Source: Flavobacteriales bacterium CG_4_10_14_0_2_um_filter_35_18 | Lineage (GTDB): Bacteria; Bacteroidota; Bacteroidia; Flavobacteriales; Flavobacteriaceae | Direction of reading: 5' to 3' | NCBI GenBank assembly: GCA_002793215.1 | Contig: PFPU01000091.1 | Coordinates: forward strand, 1 to 33,061 | Length of the DNA: 33,061 nt | Part shown: piece after piece, positions 17,009-26,510 of the stretch | Layout: each line of letters opens with the position of its first letter | How positions within the stretch are numbered: position 1 is the stretch's first letter | Made by a program: the position numbers and the translations under genes | Notes under the pieces: generated by a model | What the model saw: only the letters and a program-made list of their open reading frames with translations | Database searches by the model: none | Told to the model about the DNA's origin: nothing

Positions 17009-17476
17009 ATGAAACCAAATAAAACATATACAGTTGACGAAGCTAAAAAGGCACTAGAATATTATTGCAGCTATCAAGAACGCTGCCATATTGAGGTCGA
17101 AAATAAGCTTAATGCGATAGGCATGATTCCTCAAGCTCAAGAACTAGTTATTTTACACCTGTTAAAAGAAAATTTTTTAAATGAAGAACGCTTTGCTAAG
17201 GCTTATGCTAGAGGTAAGTTTTTGATAAAACAATACGGCAAAATTAGAATAGAACGAGAATTAAAACAAAAGCAAATTTCACCATACCTTATAAAAAAAG
17301 GGCTACAAGAAATTGATGATAATTTGTATCAAAAGACCATTAAAGATTTAATCGAAAAAAAAAATTACTTAATAAAAGAACAAAACCCCTATAAGAAAAA
17401 TAAAAAGATTATTGATTTTTTATTACAAAAAGGCTATGAATACCAATTAATTATTGAAAATTTAGCGGATAAATAG
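17009..17476 (+). CDS. recX: Regulatory protein RecX
   Basis: ALEYYCSYQERCHIEVENKL...LKENFLNEERFAKAYARGKFLIKQYGKIRIERELKQKQIS pattern; ATG at 17009 instead of TTG 17006. Confidence 0.88.
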   Translation: MKPNKTYTVDEAKKALEYYCSYQERCHIEVENKLNAIGMIPQAQELVILHLLKENFLNEERFAKAYARGKFLIKQYGKIRIERELKQKQISPYLIKKGLQEIDDNLYQKTIKDLIEKKNYLIKEQNPYKKNKKIIDFLLQKGYEYQLIIENLADK

Positions 17477-17478
17477 GA

Positions 17479-17988
17479 TTAATATTTTTTGAATTTTGCT
17501 TTTGCAATTGAATCATTTACTTTTTTGGCAGCAATAACCAACTTTATGTCGTCATTTGGTATAGTTACCGATAAAACATATTGCATAATTTTCCATTTTC
17601 CATCTTTTTGTTGCAAAACACCTGAACCTCTGCAAACACCCATCCAAGTATCTAAAACTTCATCAAACCAAGCCACGTTGCTTGCTTCGTTAATATAAAA
17701 ATGACGGCTTAATGGTTTAAAATCCCAAGTTTGCTTTTTGTCAAAATAAGGTTTAGAAAATGAAGCAAATTCAGCTTTAGTCCATACCTCTGAGGCATCG
17801 GTTCCAATAAAAAATCCCAAACTATCAATTTTAGAAAAATAAGCATCAAAATTTGAATTTGCTACCTCTCTATGCCAGTCGTTCATAAAATTATTTAAAT
17901 CTTCAACGCTTGTTTTAGCTACTTTTGGTGTGGATAGACTACAACTGACCACTATTAAACTAAAAAAAATTAAACCTAGTGTTTTCAT
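17479..17988 (-). CDS. Lipoprotein with SnoaL/NTF2-like (DUF4440-type) domain
   Basis: Lipobox LIVVSC; W..E.....FDAYFSKIDSLGFFIGTDASEVWTKAEF...GSGVLQQKDGKWKIMQYVLSVTIPND pattern. Confidence 0.75.
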   Translation of the reverse strand: MKTLGLIFFSLIVVSCSLSTPKVAKTSVEDLNNFMNDWHREVANSNFDAYFSKIDSLGFFIGTDASEVWTKAEFASFSKPYFDKKQTWDFKPLSRHFYINEASNVAWFDEVLDTWMGVCRGSGVLQQKDGKWKIMQYVLSVTIPNDDIKLVIAAKKVNDSIAKAKFKKY

Positions 17989-17999
17989 ATTTTATGCCT

Positions 18000-18605
18000 T
18001 TAATTTTGTTTTACTTTAACACCGTGAGGTGTTTTATTTGGAAGGAGTTCCTTTGTATTTGGCGTAACGAGTTTTCTTATATTAATGCTGTCAATATTTT
18101 CATAGATTAAATCGGTTTCTAAAGCTTGCAATGAAACTAAATTATTAAGCTTAGCATTGGTTGCATTAAAGGCATCTAAAATCTTAATGATTTGGTTTTT
18201 AATATCATCATTTTTTAAATTGGAAATACTAGCCATATCGAGTAAACGCATCGTTTCATTTTGCAACACATTTAAACGCGCTTGAAATGCTGGAATTTTA
18301 AGAGTGCTAATTTTAATGGAATCTTTTAACTGAACGGCTAAAGTGTTTAATTCTTTAGCATTGCTCAATGCAATGCTCGGCGTGGTGCTTTTGTAGCGAT
18401 TAAATAATTCAATAAAATTTCTATATTCTTTCCAAGGCTCAACTAAAACAGATGCGTTTAAGTTCAATTTTAGAGGTTCATCAAACTTAAATCGGACATC
18501 ACTTTTAGTCAATGCCGGCCCTAAATCTTTGGAGTTTTTAGAAGTGTCTTTACAAGCTATTAAACTTATCAAGCTAAAAAGAATTAAAAAATATTTATTA
18601 AACAT
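18000..18605 (-). CDS. Lipoprotein of unknown function
   Basis: Signal peptide with LISLIAC lipobox; remainder predicted largely helical; no family recognised. Confidence 0.75.
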   Translation of the reverse strand: MFNKYFLILFSLISLIACKDTSKNSKDLGPALTKSDVRFKFDEPLKLNLNASVLVEPWKEYRNFIELFNRYKSTTPSIALSNAKELNTLAVQLKDSIKISTLKIPAFQARLNVLQNETMRLLDMASISNLKNDDIKNQIIKILDAFNATNAKLNNLVSLQALETDLIYENIDSINIRKLVTPNTKELLPNKTPHGVKVKQN

Positions 18606-18643
18606 AAAGAATTATTTATTATTGATATTCTTATAATTAAATA

Positions 18644-18651
18644 CAAAGATA
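18644..18651 (-). promoter_or_regulatory. Putative -7 box TATCTTTG for the lipoprotein gene(s)
   Basis: Minus-strand TAnnTTTG match upstream of 18605. Confidence 0.45.
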
Positions 18652-18721
18652 AAATTAAAAATTATATAATTTTTTATGAGCTTTATTTAATGATAATTAA
18701 AATCCAGCCGACTTTATTTTT

Positions 18722-18729
18722 TATATTTG
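18722..18729 (+). promoter_or_regulatory. Putative -7 box TATATTTG for the dehydrogenase gene
   Basis: TAnnTTTG match upstream of ATG 18758. Confidence 0.5.
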
Positions 18730-18757
18730 CACTGCAAAATTAAACGCGTTTTTCTAA

Positions 18758-19690
18758 ATGAAACAACATATTTTAGTGATTGGTGCTTGTGGTCAAATTG
18801 GCACTGAATTAACTTTAAAATTAAGACAATTATTTGGTAATGAAAATGTTATTGCATCTGATATTCATCCTGGAAATCAAGAAATCATGCAATCTGGTTT
18901 GTTTTTAAATTTAGATGCAACCGATGCCACAGCTGTAAAAGAACTTTTAATTTCACATAAAATAACACAGGTTTATATGATGGCTGCCATGTTATCGGCT
19001 ACGGCCGAAAAAATTCCCATGAAAGCTTGGGATTTAAACATGACAGCTTTGTTGAATATTTTAGAATTGGGTAGGGAAGGTCTTTACAATCAGGTTTTTT
19101 GGCCGAGTTCTATCGGCGCTTTTGGACCGACTTCTCCTAAAGAACATACGCCGCAAAACACCCTAATGTCGCCAACTACCGTTTACGGAATTAGTAAATA
19201 TACAGGTGAACTTTGGTGTCAATATTACGCCAATCGCTATGGCTTAGATGTAAGAACGGTGCGCTATCCAGGCTTAATTAGTTATAAAGCACAACCCGGT
19301 GGAGGCACTACCGATTATGCCGTTGAAATTTATTTTGAAGCCCTAAAAGCCAATAAATACACTTGTTTTTTGTCAGAAAATGCTACACTTCCAATGATGT
19401 ATATGGATGATGCCATTCGCGCTACCTACACTTTAATGGCGCAACCTAAAATGGCTGTTTATAAAGCCTATAATATTGCCGGTATGAGCCTTAATCCTAA
19501 AGAAATGTCAAAAAGCATTCAAAAACAACTCCCTGATTTTAGCATTTCTTATCAGCCTGATTTTAGACAAGCTATTGCCGAAAGTTGGCCTAAAAGTATT
19601 GATGATAGCGAGGCTAAAGCCGATTGGAATTGGAAACCTGAATTTGATTTAGACCGCATGACCAAAGTGATGTTGGCACATTGCAAGTAA
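18758..19690 (+). CDS. NAD-dependent epimerase/dehydratase family, probable short-chain L-threonine 3-dehydrogenase
   Basis: GACGQIGTEL Rossmann motif, YGISKYTGEL YxxxK; the overall pattern (PSSIGAFGP, TVRYPGLISYKAQPGGGTTDYAVEIYFEAL) fits SDR-type TDH. Confidence 0.88.
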   Translation: MKQHILVIGACGQIGTELTLKLRQLFGNENVIASDIHPGNQEIMQSGLFLNLDATDATAVKELLISHKITQVYMMAAMLSATAEKIPMKAWDLNMTALLNILELGREGLYNQVFWPSSIGAFGPTSPKEHTPQNTLMSPTTVYGISKYTGELWCQYYANRYGLDVRTVRYPGLISYKAQPGGGTTDYAVEIYFEALKANKYTCFLSENATLPMMYMDDAIRATYTLMAQPKMAVYKAYNIAGMSLNPKEMSKSIQKQLPDFSISYQPDFRQAIAESWPKSIDDSEAKADWNWKPEFDLDRMTKVMLAHCK

Positions 19691-19692
19691 TT

Positions 19693-20394
19693 TTATTCTT
19701 CAGTTACTTGAAAAGGTGCTAAAAAATGCTCAAGCGTTATGGCATCTAATACCTTAAAATCACCAATAGCGGTGCGCCGCAAGGCACTTAAATATGCACC
19801 TGATTTTAGTTCCAATCCAAAATCATAAGCTAAAGATCTGATATAAGTTCCTTTACTACAAATTACCTTAAAGTCAATTTGAGGCCTATTTATTTTAGTA
19901 ATTTCAAATGATAAAATTTCAATTGCTCTTGTTGGAATTTCGGCAGTTTCACCTGCGCGTGCTAAATCGTATAAGCGCCTACCTTCTTGTTTTATTGCTG
20001 AATAGATAGGGGGTTTTTGATGACGGATTCCTTCAAAATTTTTAGCAGTAATTTTTATTAATTCATCAGTAATATGAGCCGTTGAAAAAATCTGATTTAC
20101 TTCTGTTTCCTTGTCATAAGATGGTGTAGTAGCCCCCAAAGTGAATGAACCGGTATAAGTTTTAACTTGAGCTTGAAAAGTGTCGATTTGTTTGGTGAAT
20201 TTCCCCGTGCAAACAATCAATAATCCGGTTGCTAATGGATCTAAAGTCCCAGCGTGACCAACTTTCAATTTTTTTAATCCAAATTTTCGCTGAATGGCAA
20301 AGCGTATTTTATTCACTACTTGAAAAGAAGTCCACGTTAAAGGCTTGTCAATCAATAAAACTTGTCCGTTTTTATAAGCGTCTTCTGTCAACAT
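19693..20394 (-). CDS. truB: tRNA pseudouridine(55) synthase
   Basis: LLIDKPLTWTSFQVVNKIR; KVGHAGTLDPLATGLLIVCTGKFTK; CSKGTYIRSLAYDFG. Confidence 0.96.
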   Translation of the reverse strand: MLTEDAYKNGQVLLIDKPLTWTSFQVVNKIRFAIQRKFGLKKLKVGHAGTLDPLATGLLIVCTGKFTKQIDTFQAQVKTYTGSFTLGATTPSYDKETEVNQIFSTAHITDELIKITAKNFEGIRHQKPPIYSAIKQEGRRLYDLARAGETAEIPTRAIEILSFEITKINRPQIDFKVICSKGTYIRSLAYDFGLELKSGAYLSALRRTAIGDFKVLDAITLEHFLAPFQVTEE

Positions 20395-21188
20395 TACAAG
20401 GTGCTTAGCTTATAAAAATAATTTAAAATAAGGATAATGATGCCAATAAGGATGCGATAATATCCAAAAAGTTTAAAACCATTTTTACTTAAATAAGTGA
20501 TAAATGATTTTATGGCAATCAAGGCAACTACAAAAGCAACCACATTACCTACCAATAGCAAATTTATTTGTGTTGGTGATAAAACAAAACCATTTTGATA
20601 ATAATCGTATAATTTTTTAGCTGTTGCTCCAAACATAGTTGGTACGGCTAAAAAGAATGAAAATTCGGCAGCTGTTTTTCGGTTTAATTTTTGGCTCATT
20701 CCGCCAATAATGGTTGCACCACTTCTCGAAACACCTGGAATCATAGCGATGGTTTGAAAAAAGCCAATTTTAAGTGCCGTTAAATAACTGATTTTGTCAT
20801 TATTTGGAGCCGTTTCAGAGGCAATAAACCAAGTATCCACTTTTAGTAAAATGATACCCCCAATTACTAATGTAATGGCAACGGTTACCGGACTTTCTAG
20901 TAAATTGTCAATGACTTTATTAAACATTAGACCTAAAATAACCGACGGAATAAAGGCCACTAAGAGTTTGAGATAAAAATCGACTGTTTGAAAAAAGCGT
21001 TTAAAATACAAAACAAATACCGATAAAATTGCACCAAGTTGAATAGCAACGATAAAAAGTTTTGTAAAATCATCGCCAGCAATGCCAAATAAAGAGGAAG
21101 TAATAATGAGGTGACCTGTTGATGAAATTGGCAAAAATTCGGTAATTCCCTCAACAATAGCTAGTATGATGGCTTCTAAATAATTCAT
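20394..21188 (-). CDS. uppP: Undecaprenyl-diphosphate phosphatase
   Basis: [34 protein letters not shown]. Confidence 0.96.
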   Translation of the reverse strand: MNYLEAIILAIVEGITEFLPISSTGHLIITSSLFGIAGDDFTKLFIVAIQLGAILSVFVLYFKRFFQTVDFYLKLLVAFIPSVILGLMFNKVIDNLLESPVTVAITLVIGGIILLKVDTWFIASETAPNNDKISYLTALKIGFFQTIAMIPGVSRSGATIIGGMSQKLNRKTAAEFSFFLAVPTMFGATAKKLYDYYQNGFVLSPTQINLLLVGNVVAFVVALIAIKSFITYLSKNGFKLFGYYRILIGIIILILNYFYKLSTL

Positions 21189-21205
21189 CAGTAAAAAATT
21201 AAAGA

Positions 21206-21478
21206 TTATTTTTCAGTTTTTTTTGGATTGGCAAAAATGGCAAAAATTTGCATAGCTAAGCCAATCAAAACTAAAGTAGGCGCTAGTCTAATGCGTCTAA
21301 AATTGAATATTGCTTCATTAAAATGATTCACGTCTGGGCTACTACCTCCAGCCATTAAAATAAATCCAATGGCAATAAAACCGATGCCTATAAGCATTAA
21401 TTGGTAATTTCGTTTGCCAAATAAAAAGGAGCCTTTGGGTTCATTTTGGTCTTGGGATTGCTTTGAATATTTAGTCAT
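21206..21478 (-). CDS. DUF3098 family membrane protein
   Basis: Two-TM protein with [55 protein letters not shown] between ftsX and uppP. Confidence 0.88.
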   Translation of the reverse strand: MTKYSKQSQDQNEPKGSFLFGKRNYQLMLIGIGFIAIGFILMAGGSSPDVNHFNEAIFNFRRIRLAPTLVLIGLAMQIFAIFANPKKTEK

Positions 21479-21485
21479 AATCTGT

Positions 21486-22361
21486 TTAATAAATGTCGTT
21501 TGTGCGTAAATTTAAAAAGCGTTGTGCTGCAAAAAAGGTGCTAATCCAACTCATAAAAACACTCAATGCAAAAATCCCTAAATATAACAGAAAGAGCAGA
21601 AATTTATCATCTAACAAGTTTAAAATTGGTAAATTTTTATTGATGTAATAGATTGAAATGCTTAAACCAAAATTTGCTATAAAAGCGCCAATGAGTCCTA
21701 ATTTAATGCTTTGTAAAATAAAGGGTCTTCTAATAAAATCTTTGGTAGCACCCGCCATTTGCATCGTTTTAATGGTAAAACGTTTAGAATAAATAGATAG
21801 GCGAATTGAACTGTTGATAATTAGAATTGAAATTAAGGTAAAGAACACACTCAATACTAAAATCCAAAAGCTTATTTTACTGAGGTTATTAGTGAGCATT
21901 TTTATCAAAGGTTTATCGTAATTGACATCATCTACTGATGAGATTTGCTTTAAAATTGTTGCCAAACTGTCAACGCGCTCCGTGGTAACAAAAGCAGCTT
22001 TTAAGCGCAAATTTATAGCATTTTGTAAGGGATTGTAACCTAAAAATTCAACAAAATCTTCACCAGTAGCATCGGCAAGCTCTTTTGCAGCATCGCTTTT
22101 ATTGATATATGATACCGATTTGGTATAAGTTGATTTTTCTAAATCTTTTTGCAGTTTTTTTATGGATTCTTGAGAGGCACTATTTTTTAAAAATAATGAC
22201 AAGGTAACTTTTTCTTTTATAATGTCGCTTCCTTTTTTGGTATTGATAACAAGCAAACCAAAGATACCTACCATAAAGAGAACCATACTAATACTAATTA
22301 CAACCGAGATGTATGACGATCTTAATCGTCGTTTTTGGTAAGTTTCAAAAGAAGCACCCAT
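21486..22361 (-). CDS. ftsX: Cell-division ABC transporter permease FtsX
   Basis: Single N-terminal TM, periplasmic domain, three C-terminal TMs; RLSIYSKRFTIKTMQMAGATKDFIRRPFILQ. Confidence 0.92.
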   Translation of the reverse strand: MGASFETYQKRRLRSSYISVVISISMVLFMVGIFGLLVINTKKGSDIIKEKVTLSLFLKNSASQESIKKLQKDLEKSTYTKSVSYINKSDAAKELADATGEDFVEFLGYNPLQNAINLRLKAAFVTTERVDSLATILKQISSVDDVNYDKPLIKMLTNNLSKISFWILVLSVFFTLISILIINSSIRLSIYSKRFTIKTMQMAGATKDFIRRPFILQSIKLGLIGAFIANFGLSISIYYINKNLPILNLLDDKFLLFLLYLGIFALSVFMSWISTFFAAQRFLNLRTNDIY

Positions 22362-22395
22362 AAGTTTTATAAAATTAGCGCAAGATAATAATTAT

Positions 22396-22797
22396 TTACT
22401 GTATTTCTTGGCAGAGTTCAATCAAAACACCATTAGTTGACTTGGGATGTAAAAACACAACTAATTTATTGTCTGCTCCACGTTTAGGGACGTTGTTTAT
22501 AATTGTAAACCCTTCTTTTTCAAGTCTTTTTATTTCTGAATCTAGATTTTCAACTTCAAAAGCTATGTGGTGCATGCCTTCTCCCTTTTTTAAAATAAAT
22601 TTTGCGATGGCACTTTGGTCATCAGTGGCTTCTAAAAGTTCAATTTTTGAGTCGCCAAGCTTAAAGAAAGAAGTTTTAACGCCTTCTTGTTCAACTAATT
22701 CCGTTTTATAAGGTGCAATTCCTAATAACTTTTGATAAAGTGCATTGGCCTCATTTAAATTTTTTACTGCAATGCCAATATGTTCAATTTTTTTCAT
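22396..22797 (-). CDS. mce: Methylmalonyl-CoA epimerase
   Basis: MKKIEHIGIAVKNLNEANALYQKLLG; GEGMHHIAFEVENL; FLHPKSTNGVLIELCQ. Confidence 0.93.
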   Translation of the reverse strand: MKKIEHIGIAVKNLNEANALYQKLLGIAPYKTELVEQEGVKTSFFKLGDSKIELLEATDDQSAIAKFILKKGEGMHHIAFEVENLDSEIKRLEKEGFTIINNVPKRGADNKLVVFLHPKSTNGVLIELCQEIQ

Positions 22798-22815
22798 TTT
22801 GATAAAATACAGCTA

Positions 22816-22823
22816 CAAAAATA
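22816..22823 (-). promoter_or_regulatory. Putative -7 box TATTTTTG for mce
   Basis: Minus-strand TAnnTTTG match in the 65-bp divergent mce/rbfA intergenic region. Confidence 0.45.
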
Positions 22824-22850
22824 AATAATTAAACCCAATCAATTAATGAT

Positions 22851-22858
22851 TACTTTTG
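22851..22858 (+). promoter_or_regulatory. Putative -7 box TACTTTTG for rbfA
   Basis: Box ends 4 nt before ATG 22863, suggesting a leaderless start. Confidence 0.55.
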
Positions 22859-22862
22859 CAAT

Positions 22863-23252
22863 ATGGAAACAAATAGGCAAAAAAAAATCGCTGGAGTGCT
22901 ACAAAATGACTTGGTTAACATCTTACAAGCCGATGCTCAAAACGGCATGCCAGGTGTGATTTTATCGGTAACTAAAGTAGCGGTAACAACCGATTTAAGT
23001 ATTGCTAAGATATATTTAAGTATTTTTCCAAATGATAAACGCGACTCAATTTTAAAAGGAATTAAAGATAATACGCTTAAAATAAAGCATCAAGTAGCCT
23101 TAAAAACTAAACACCAATTGCGCAAAATGCCCAATCTTATTTTTTATGTTGATGATTCTTTAGATTACATTGAATCAATTGATAAAGCCTTAAAAGGCGA
23201 AGAAAATCCTATTACAAATCCAGAGATTTTGCCAAGACGTAAAAAAAATTAA
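22863..23252 (+). CDS. rbfA: Ribosome-binding factor A
   Basis: METNRQKKIAGVLQNDLVNIL...TKVAVTTDLSIAKIYLSIFP...LRKMPNLIFYVDDSLDYIESIDKAL. Confidence 0.95.
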   Translation: METNRQKKIAGVLQNDLVNILQADAQNGMPGVILSVTKVAVTTDLSIAKIYLSIFPNDKRDSILKGIKDNTLKIKHQVALKTKHQLRKMPNLIFYVDDSLDYIESIDKALKGEENPITNPEILPRRKKN

Positions 23253-23253
23253 T

Positions 23254-24459
23254 TTGAATTTTCCATTTTACATCGCTAAACGCTATTTATTTTCGAAAAG
23301 CAAAAACGCCACTGTAAACATCATTACGCTCATCGCCATGATTGGCGTTATTATAGGTACAATGGCCTTATTTATTGTGCTTTCGGTTTTTTCAGGATTA
23401 AAAACTTTTAATATCAATTATATTAGTGCTTCAGACCCCGACCTAACTATCACGCCGAGTTATGGAAAATCATTTGTTTTTTTTGACAAAATAGATACCA
23501 TTTTACAAGATAAAGCTATTTTACATTATGCTAAATATGTTGATGAACGCGCCTTTTTTAGCTATAATGATAAGCGTATAATTGCAAATATTAAAGGTAT
23601 TGACAGTTTATTTACAAAAGTAATTAGGCTCGACACTTCGGTTTATGCTGGAAAATGGTTGGATAATAAGGCTTTAGACCAAACCGTTATTGGAAACAAT
23701 ATTTCTAAACAACTCAGTTTAGGTATAAGCGATTTTATAAATCCGTTAAAAATTTATGTTCCTAAGCCAGGTAAAGGCTATATCAGCAATCCCAGCCAGG
23801 CTTTTAAAATGCTGCCTTCTCAGCCCGTTGGCGTATTTGCAATAACCGAAGAACTCGACAGTAAATACGTGTATAGTTCGCTTTTATTTGCCCAAGAATT
23901 ATTAGATTTTCAGCCCCAACAAATCACGGGTATTGTTGTTAAATTAAATGATAAAACCGATGTTGATGCGGTGGCTAAAAATATCAGTCAAAAATTAGGA
24001 ACAGGTTTTAAAGTCAAAACAAGGGCGCAGCTTAATGCCGTATTTTACAAAATGTTAAATACCGAAAATTTGGTATCTTATTTTATCTTTACCTTAATAC
24101 TCATCATCGGAATTTTTAATGTTATTGGCGCGATTGTCATGTTAATTTTAGACAAAAAAGAAAACCTTAAAACCTTGCTGAATCTCGGTTTGCCTATCAC
24201 AAAAATCAAACAAATATTTGTTATCCACGGATTGTTGCTTCAAGGCATTGGCATGGGTATCGGATTGTTTTTGGCTGTGATTTTAATTTTAATTCAGATG
24301 CAATTTGGCTTGCTAAAAATAACTTATAATTTAGCTTATCCAGTCGATTTTAAATTTAGCAATTTAGTTATTGTCATACTTACCATTTCTATATTAGGAT
24401 TTTTAGCAGCAAAATTGGCCAGTAACCGCATCAACCTTAAAATATTGAAAGACAATTAA
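23254..24459 (+). CDS. ABC transporter permease, LolC/LolE (lipoprotein-releasing) family, TTG start
   Basis: MNFPFYIAKRYLFSKSKNATVNIITLIAMIGVIIGTMALFIVLSVFSGLK; FtsX-like C-terminal TM domain. Confidence 0.92.
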   Translation: MNFPFYIAKRYLFSKSKNATVNIITLIAMIGVIIGTMALFIVLSVFSGLKTFNINYISASDPDLTITPSYGKSFVFFDKIDTILQDKAILHYAKYVDERAFFSYNDKRIIANIKGIDSLFTKVIRLDTSVYAGKWLDNKALDQTVIGNNISKQLSLGISDFINPLKIYVPKPGKGYISNPSQAFKMLPSQPVGVFAITEELDSKYVYSSLLFAQELLDFQPQQITGIVVKLNDKTDVDAVAKNISQKLGTGFKVKTRAQLNAVFYKMLNTENLVSYFIFTLILIIGIFNVIGAIVMLILDKKENLKTLLNLGLPITKIKQIFVIHGLLLQGIGMGIGLFLAVILILIQMQFGLLKITYNLAYPVDFKFSNLVIVILTISILGFLAAKLASNRINLKILKDN

Positions 24460-24534
24460 ATTTAAAAGATGGTAGCTAATCAGTCTATGAATTAATTCTT
24501 AATAGTTTGGTTAAAAGAGTTTTACCACAAAGAT

Positions 24535-24600
24535 CACAAATTTTATACGAAGAACGCAAAAACTCAGGATACTAACTTTCAATGATTTGTAAAATTTGTG
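24535..24600. repeat. 11-bp perfect inverted repeat with 44-nt spacer, then a T-rich run
   Basis: cacaaatttta (24535-24545) and taaaatttgtg (24590-24600), embedded in 'accacaaagatcacaaa...' sequence. Confidence 0.55.
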
Positions 24601-24820
24601 TGTTTTTTTTGTTTTTAGTGTTTATTTTATTGGTTGAAAATTAATTCTTTGCACAAACCTATTAGTTGCAAAATATGAATTTAGTACCTTTTTCTAAAAA
24701 ATCCAAAATTTATATTTGGTTAATTTATTATTATTAAAATACTATGTTACAATTATATATAGATATTTCGAATGGATTGAAATAGAGAAGAATTTGTTTT
24801 TTTGTTTGATAAAATTGCAA

Positions 24821-24828
24821 TACTTTTG
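24821..24828 (+). promoter_or_regulatory. Putative -7 box TACTTTTG for the porin/FMN operon
   Basis: TAnnTTTG match 43 nt upstream of ATG 24872. Confidence 0.55.
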
Positions 24829-24871
24829 TGTTCTTAAAAACACTATTTATAATCATTCTAAATAACAAATT

Positions 24872-25972
24872 ATGAAAAATATCCTTTTATCATTGCTTTT
24901 TACAACATTATTTATATCAATTTATTCACAAGAAAAACAATCAAACCTATCAATTGGAGGTTATGGACAAATTGACTTTAGCCATCCTAAAAATGAGGTC
25001 GCCAATATTGATGTTCACCGTATGGTTTTATTTGTTGGTTATCAGTTTAACGACAAAGTGAGCTTTGAATCTGAAATAGAATTTGAGCACGTTAAAGAGC
25101 TTGAGGTAGAACAAGCCTTTTTAAACTACAAACTCGGTTCAAATATTACGGCAAAAGCCGGTCTTATGTTAGTGCCGATGGGTCTTATTAATCAAACACA
25201 TGAGCCAACCACATTTTTTACGGTAGAGCGTCCTGATCAAGATCGTGATATTATACCAAGCACTTGGACTCAAATTGGTATCGGATTAAGTGGAACAATT
25301 GACAAGCTGGCAGTTAAATATCAAGCCTATATCTTTGATGGCATTAAGTCATATCAAAATGGGACTTCTTTTTTACGAGGAATTGACGGTTTGAGAAAGG
25401 GACGTCAAAATGGGGCAGAAGCTTTTTCAAGTCAGGCAAATTTTTCTACAAAAATTAACTACTTCGGTATTAAAGGATTAAATTTAGGGCTAGCAGGCTA
25501 TTTTGGCAATACACAAACTACTGATATTGCTATAAAAGGTTCATATATAGGGATTTCAATGATTGGAATAGACGCTACTTATCAAAAAAATGATTGGATT
25601 TTCCGTACCCAATATGTGTTAAATAACCTCTCAAATACCGATGCTTATAATACGCTAACGGGAAGAGACATCGGCTCTAAAATGGAAGGATTTTATATTG
25701 AAACAGCTTACAATATTTTGAAATTATTAAATAAAGATGCATCCGAAAAGTTATTGATTTTTTCGCGCTATGAAACCTATGATACCCATGCAAATGTTGC
25801 GGGATTGCTCATTAAAAATAAAGCCTATGACAGAACAATAACTAGCTTGGGTTTTAATTATTTTATGGCTCCCGGAGCTGTTTTTAAAACAGAATACCAA
25901 ATAAGAGAAAACAAAGTTATAGGTTTTGATGTTGCAAATCAATTTAATATGGGTATAGGAATTTCCTTTTAA
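24872..25972 (+). CDS. Outer-membrane beta-barrel, porin-like (phosphate-selective porin O/P-type)
   Basis: Signal peptide; GGYGQIDF...; VSFESEIEFEHV; AFLNYKLGSNITAKAGLMLVPMGLINQTHEPTTFFTVERP; alternating beta pattern ending in GIGISF. Confidence 0.82.
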   Translation: MKNILLSLLFTTLFISIYSQEKQSNLSIGGYGQIDFSHPKNEVANIDVHRMVLFVGYQFNDKVSFESEIEFEHVKELEVEQAFLNYKLGSNITAKAGLMLVPMGLINQTHEPTTFFTVERPDQDRDIIPSTWTQIGIGLSGTIDKLAVKYQAYIFDGIKSYQNGTSFLRGIDGLRKGRQNGAEAFSSQANFSTKINYFGIKGLNLGLAGYFGNTQTTDIAIKGSYIGISMIGIDATYQKNDWIFRTQYVLNNLSNTDAYNTLTGRDIGSKMEGFYIETAYNILKLLNKDASEKLLIFSRYETYDTHANVAGLLIKNKAYDRTITSLGFNYFMAPGAVFKTEYQIRENKVIGFDVANQFNMGIGISF

Positions 25973-25973
25973 A

Positions 25974-26510
25974 ATGATTAAAATGATAAAAAAAATCTGC
26001 TATATATTAGTAATAGTGTCATTATTAGCTTTTAATATTCCAAAAAATCTATTCCCAAAAATTGAGAAGGAGGTTAAAGAAAGTTTAAATATTTCAACTT
26101 TTAGTTTAGTTGAAGTTAAAATCCCTTCAGAATTAAATTTAAATCTGCCTCTTAAAATAAGCTCTGAATCTTTTTTTAGCATCGAAAATAAACAACAACT
26201 TAAAGGTTACTTATATTATGGTCAAGCTAAAGGTAAATCAGCATTTTTTGATTTTATCGTAATTTTTGATAAGGATTTGATTATATCAAAAATTAAAATA
26301 CTTACTTACCGCGAAAGCTATGGTGGCGAAATAGGAAGCATGCGTTGGCTTAAACAATTTATTGGGCTCAGTCCAAAATCTTCGGCACTATATAAAAATA
26401 ATATTGCCGCTATTTCTGGTGCTACCATTTCGGCGAGTGCTTTAACCATTGAAGTTAATAAATTATTGAAATCCATTGATATACTAATTCAAAACCACCT
26501 TCTAATATGA
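25974..26510 (+). CDS. FMN-binding domain protein, probable covalently flavinylated periplasmic protein
   Basis: N-terminal signal/anchor helix; KIKILTYRESYGGEIGSMRWLKQFIGL; AAISGATISASALT matches the S/T-G-A-T flavinylation motif of RnfG/NqrC-type FMN_bind domains. Confidence 0.85.
   Translation: MIKMIKKICYILVIVSLLAFNIPKNLFPKIEKEVKESLNISTFSLVEVKIPSELNLNLPLKISSESFFSIENKQQLKGYLYYGQAKGKSAFFDFIVIFDKDLIISKIKILTYRESYGGEIGSMRWLKQFIGLSPKSSALYKNNIAAISGATISASALTIEVNKLLKSIDILIQNHLLI

Noticed and set aside
20394-22361. Novel membrane island (uppP-DUF3098-ftsX)
   Set aside because: To my knowledge a recurrent ftsX-DUF3098-uppP-truB arrangement in Bacteroidota; only DUF3098 is uncharacterised.
22442-22711. 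89-aa plus-strand ORF opposite mce
   Set aside because: Antisense to a complete mce frame.
23254-24459. Antimicrobial-export or defence role for the ABC permease
   Set aside because: The sequence pattern and rbfA neighbourhood fit the ordinary LolC/LolE-type permease of flavobacteria.
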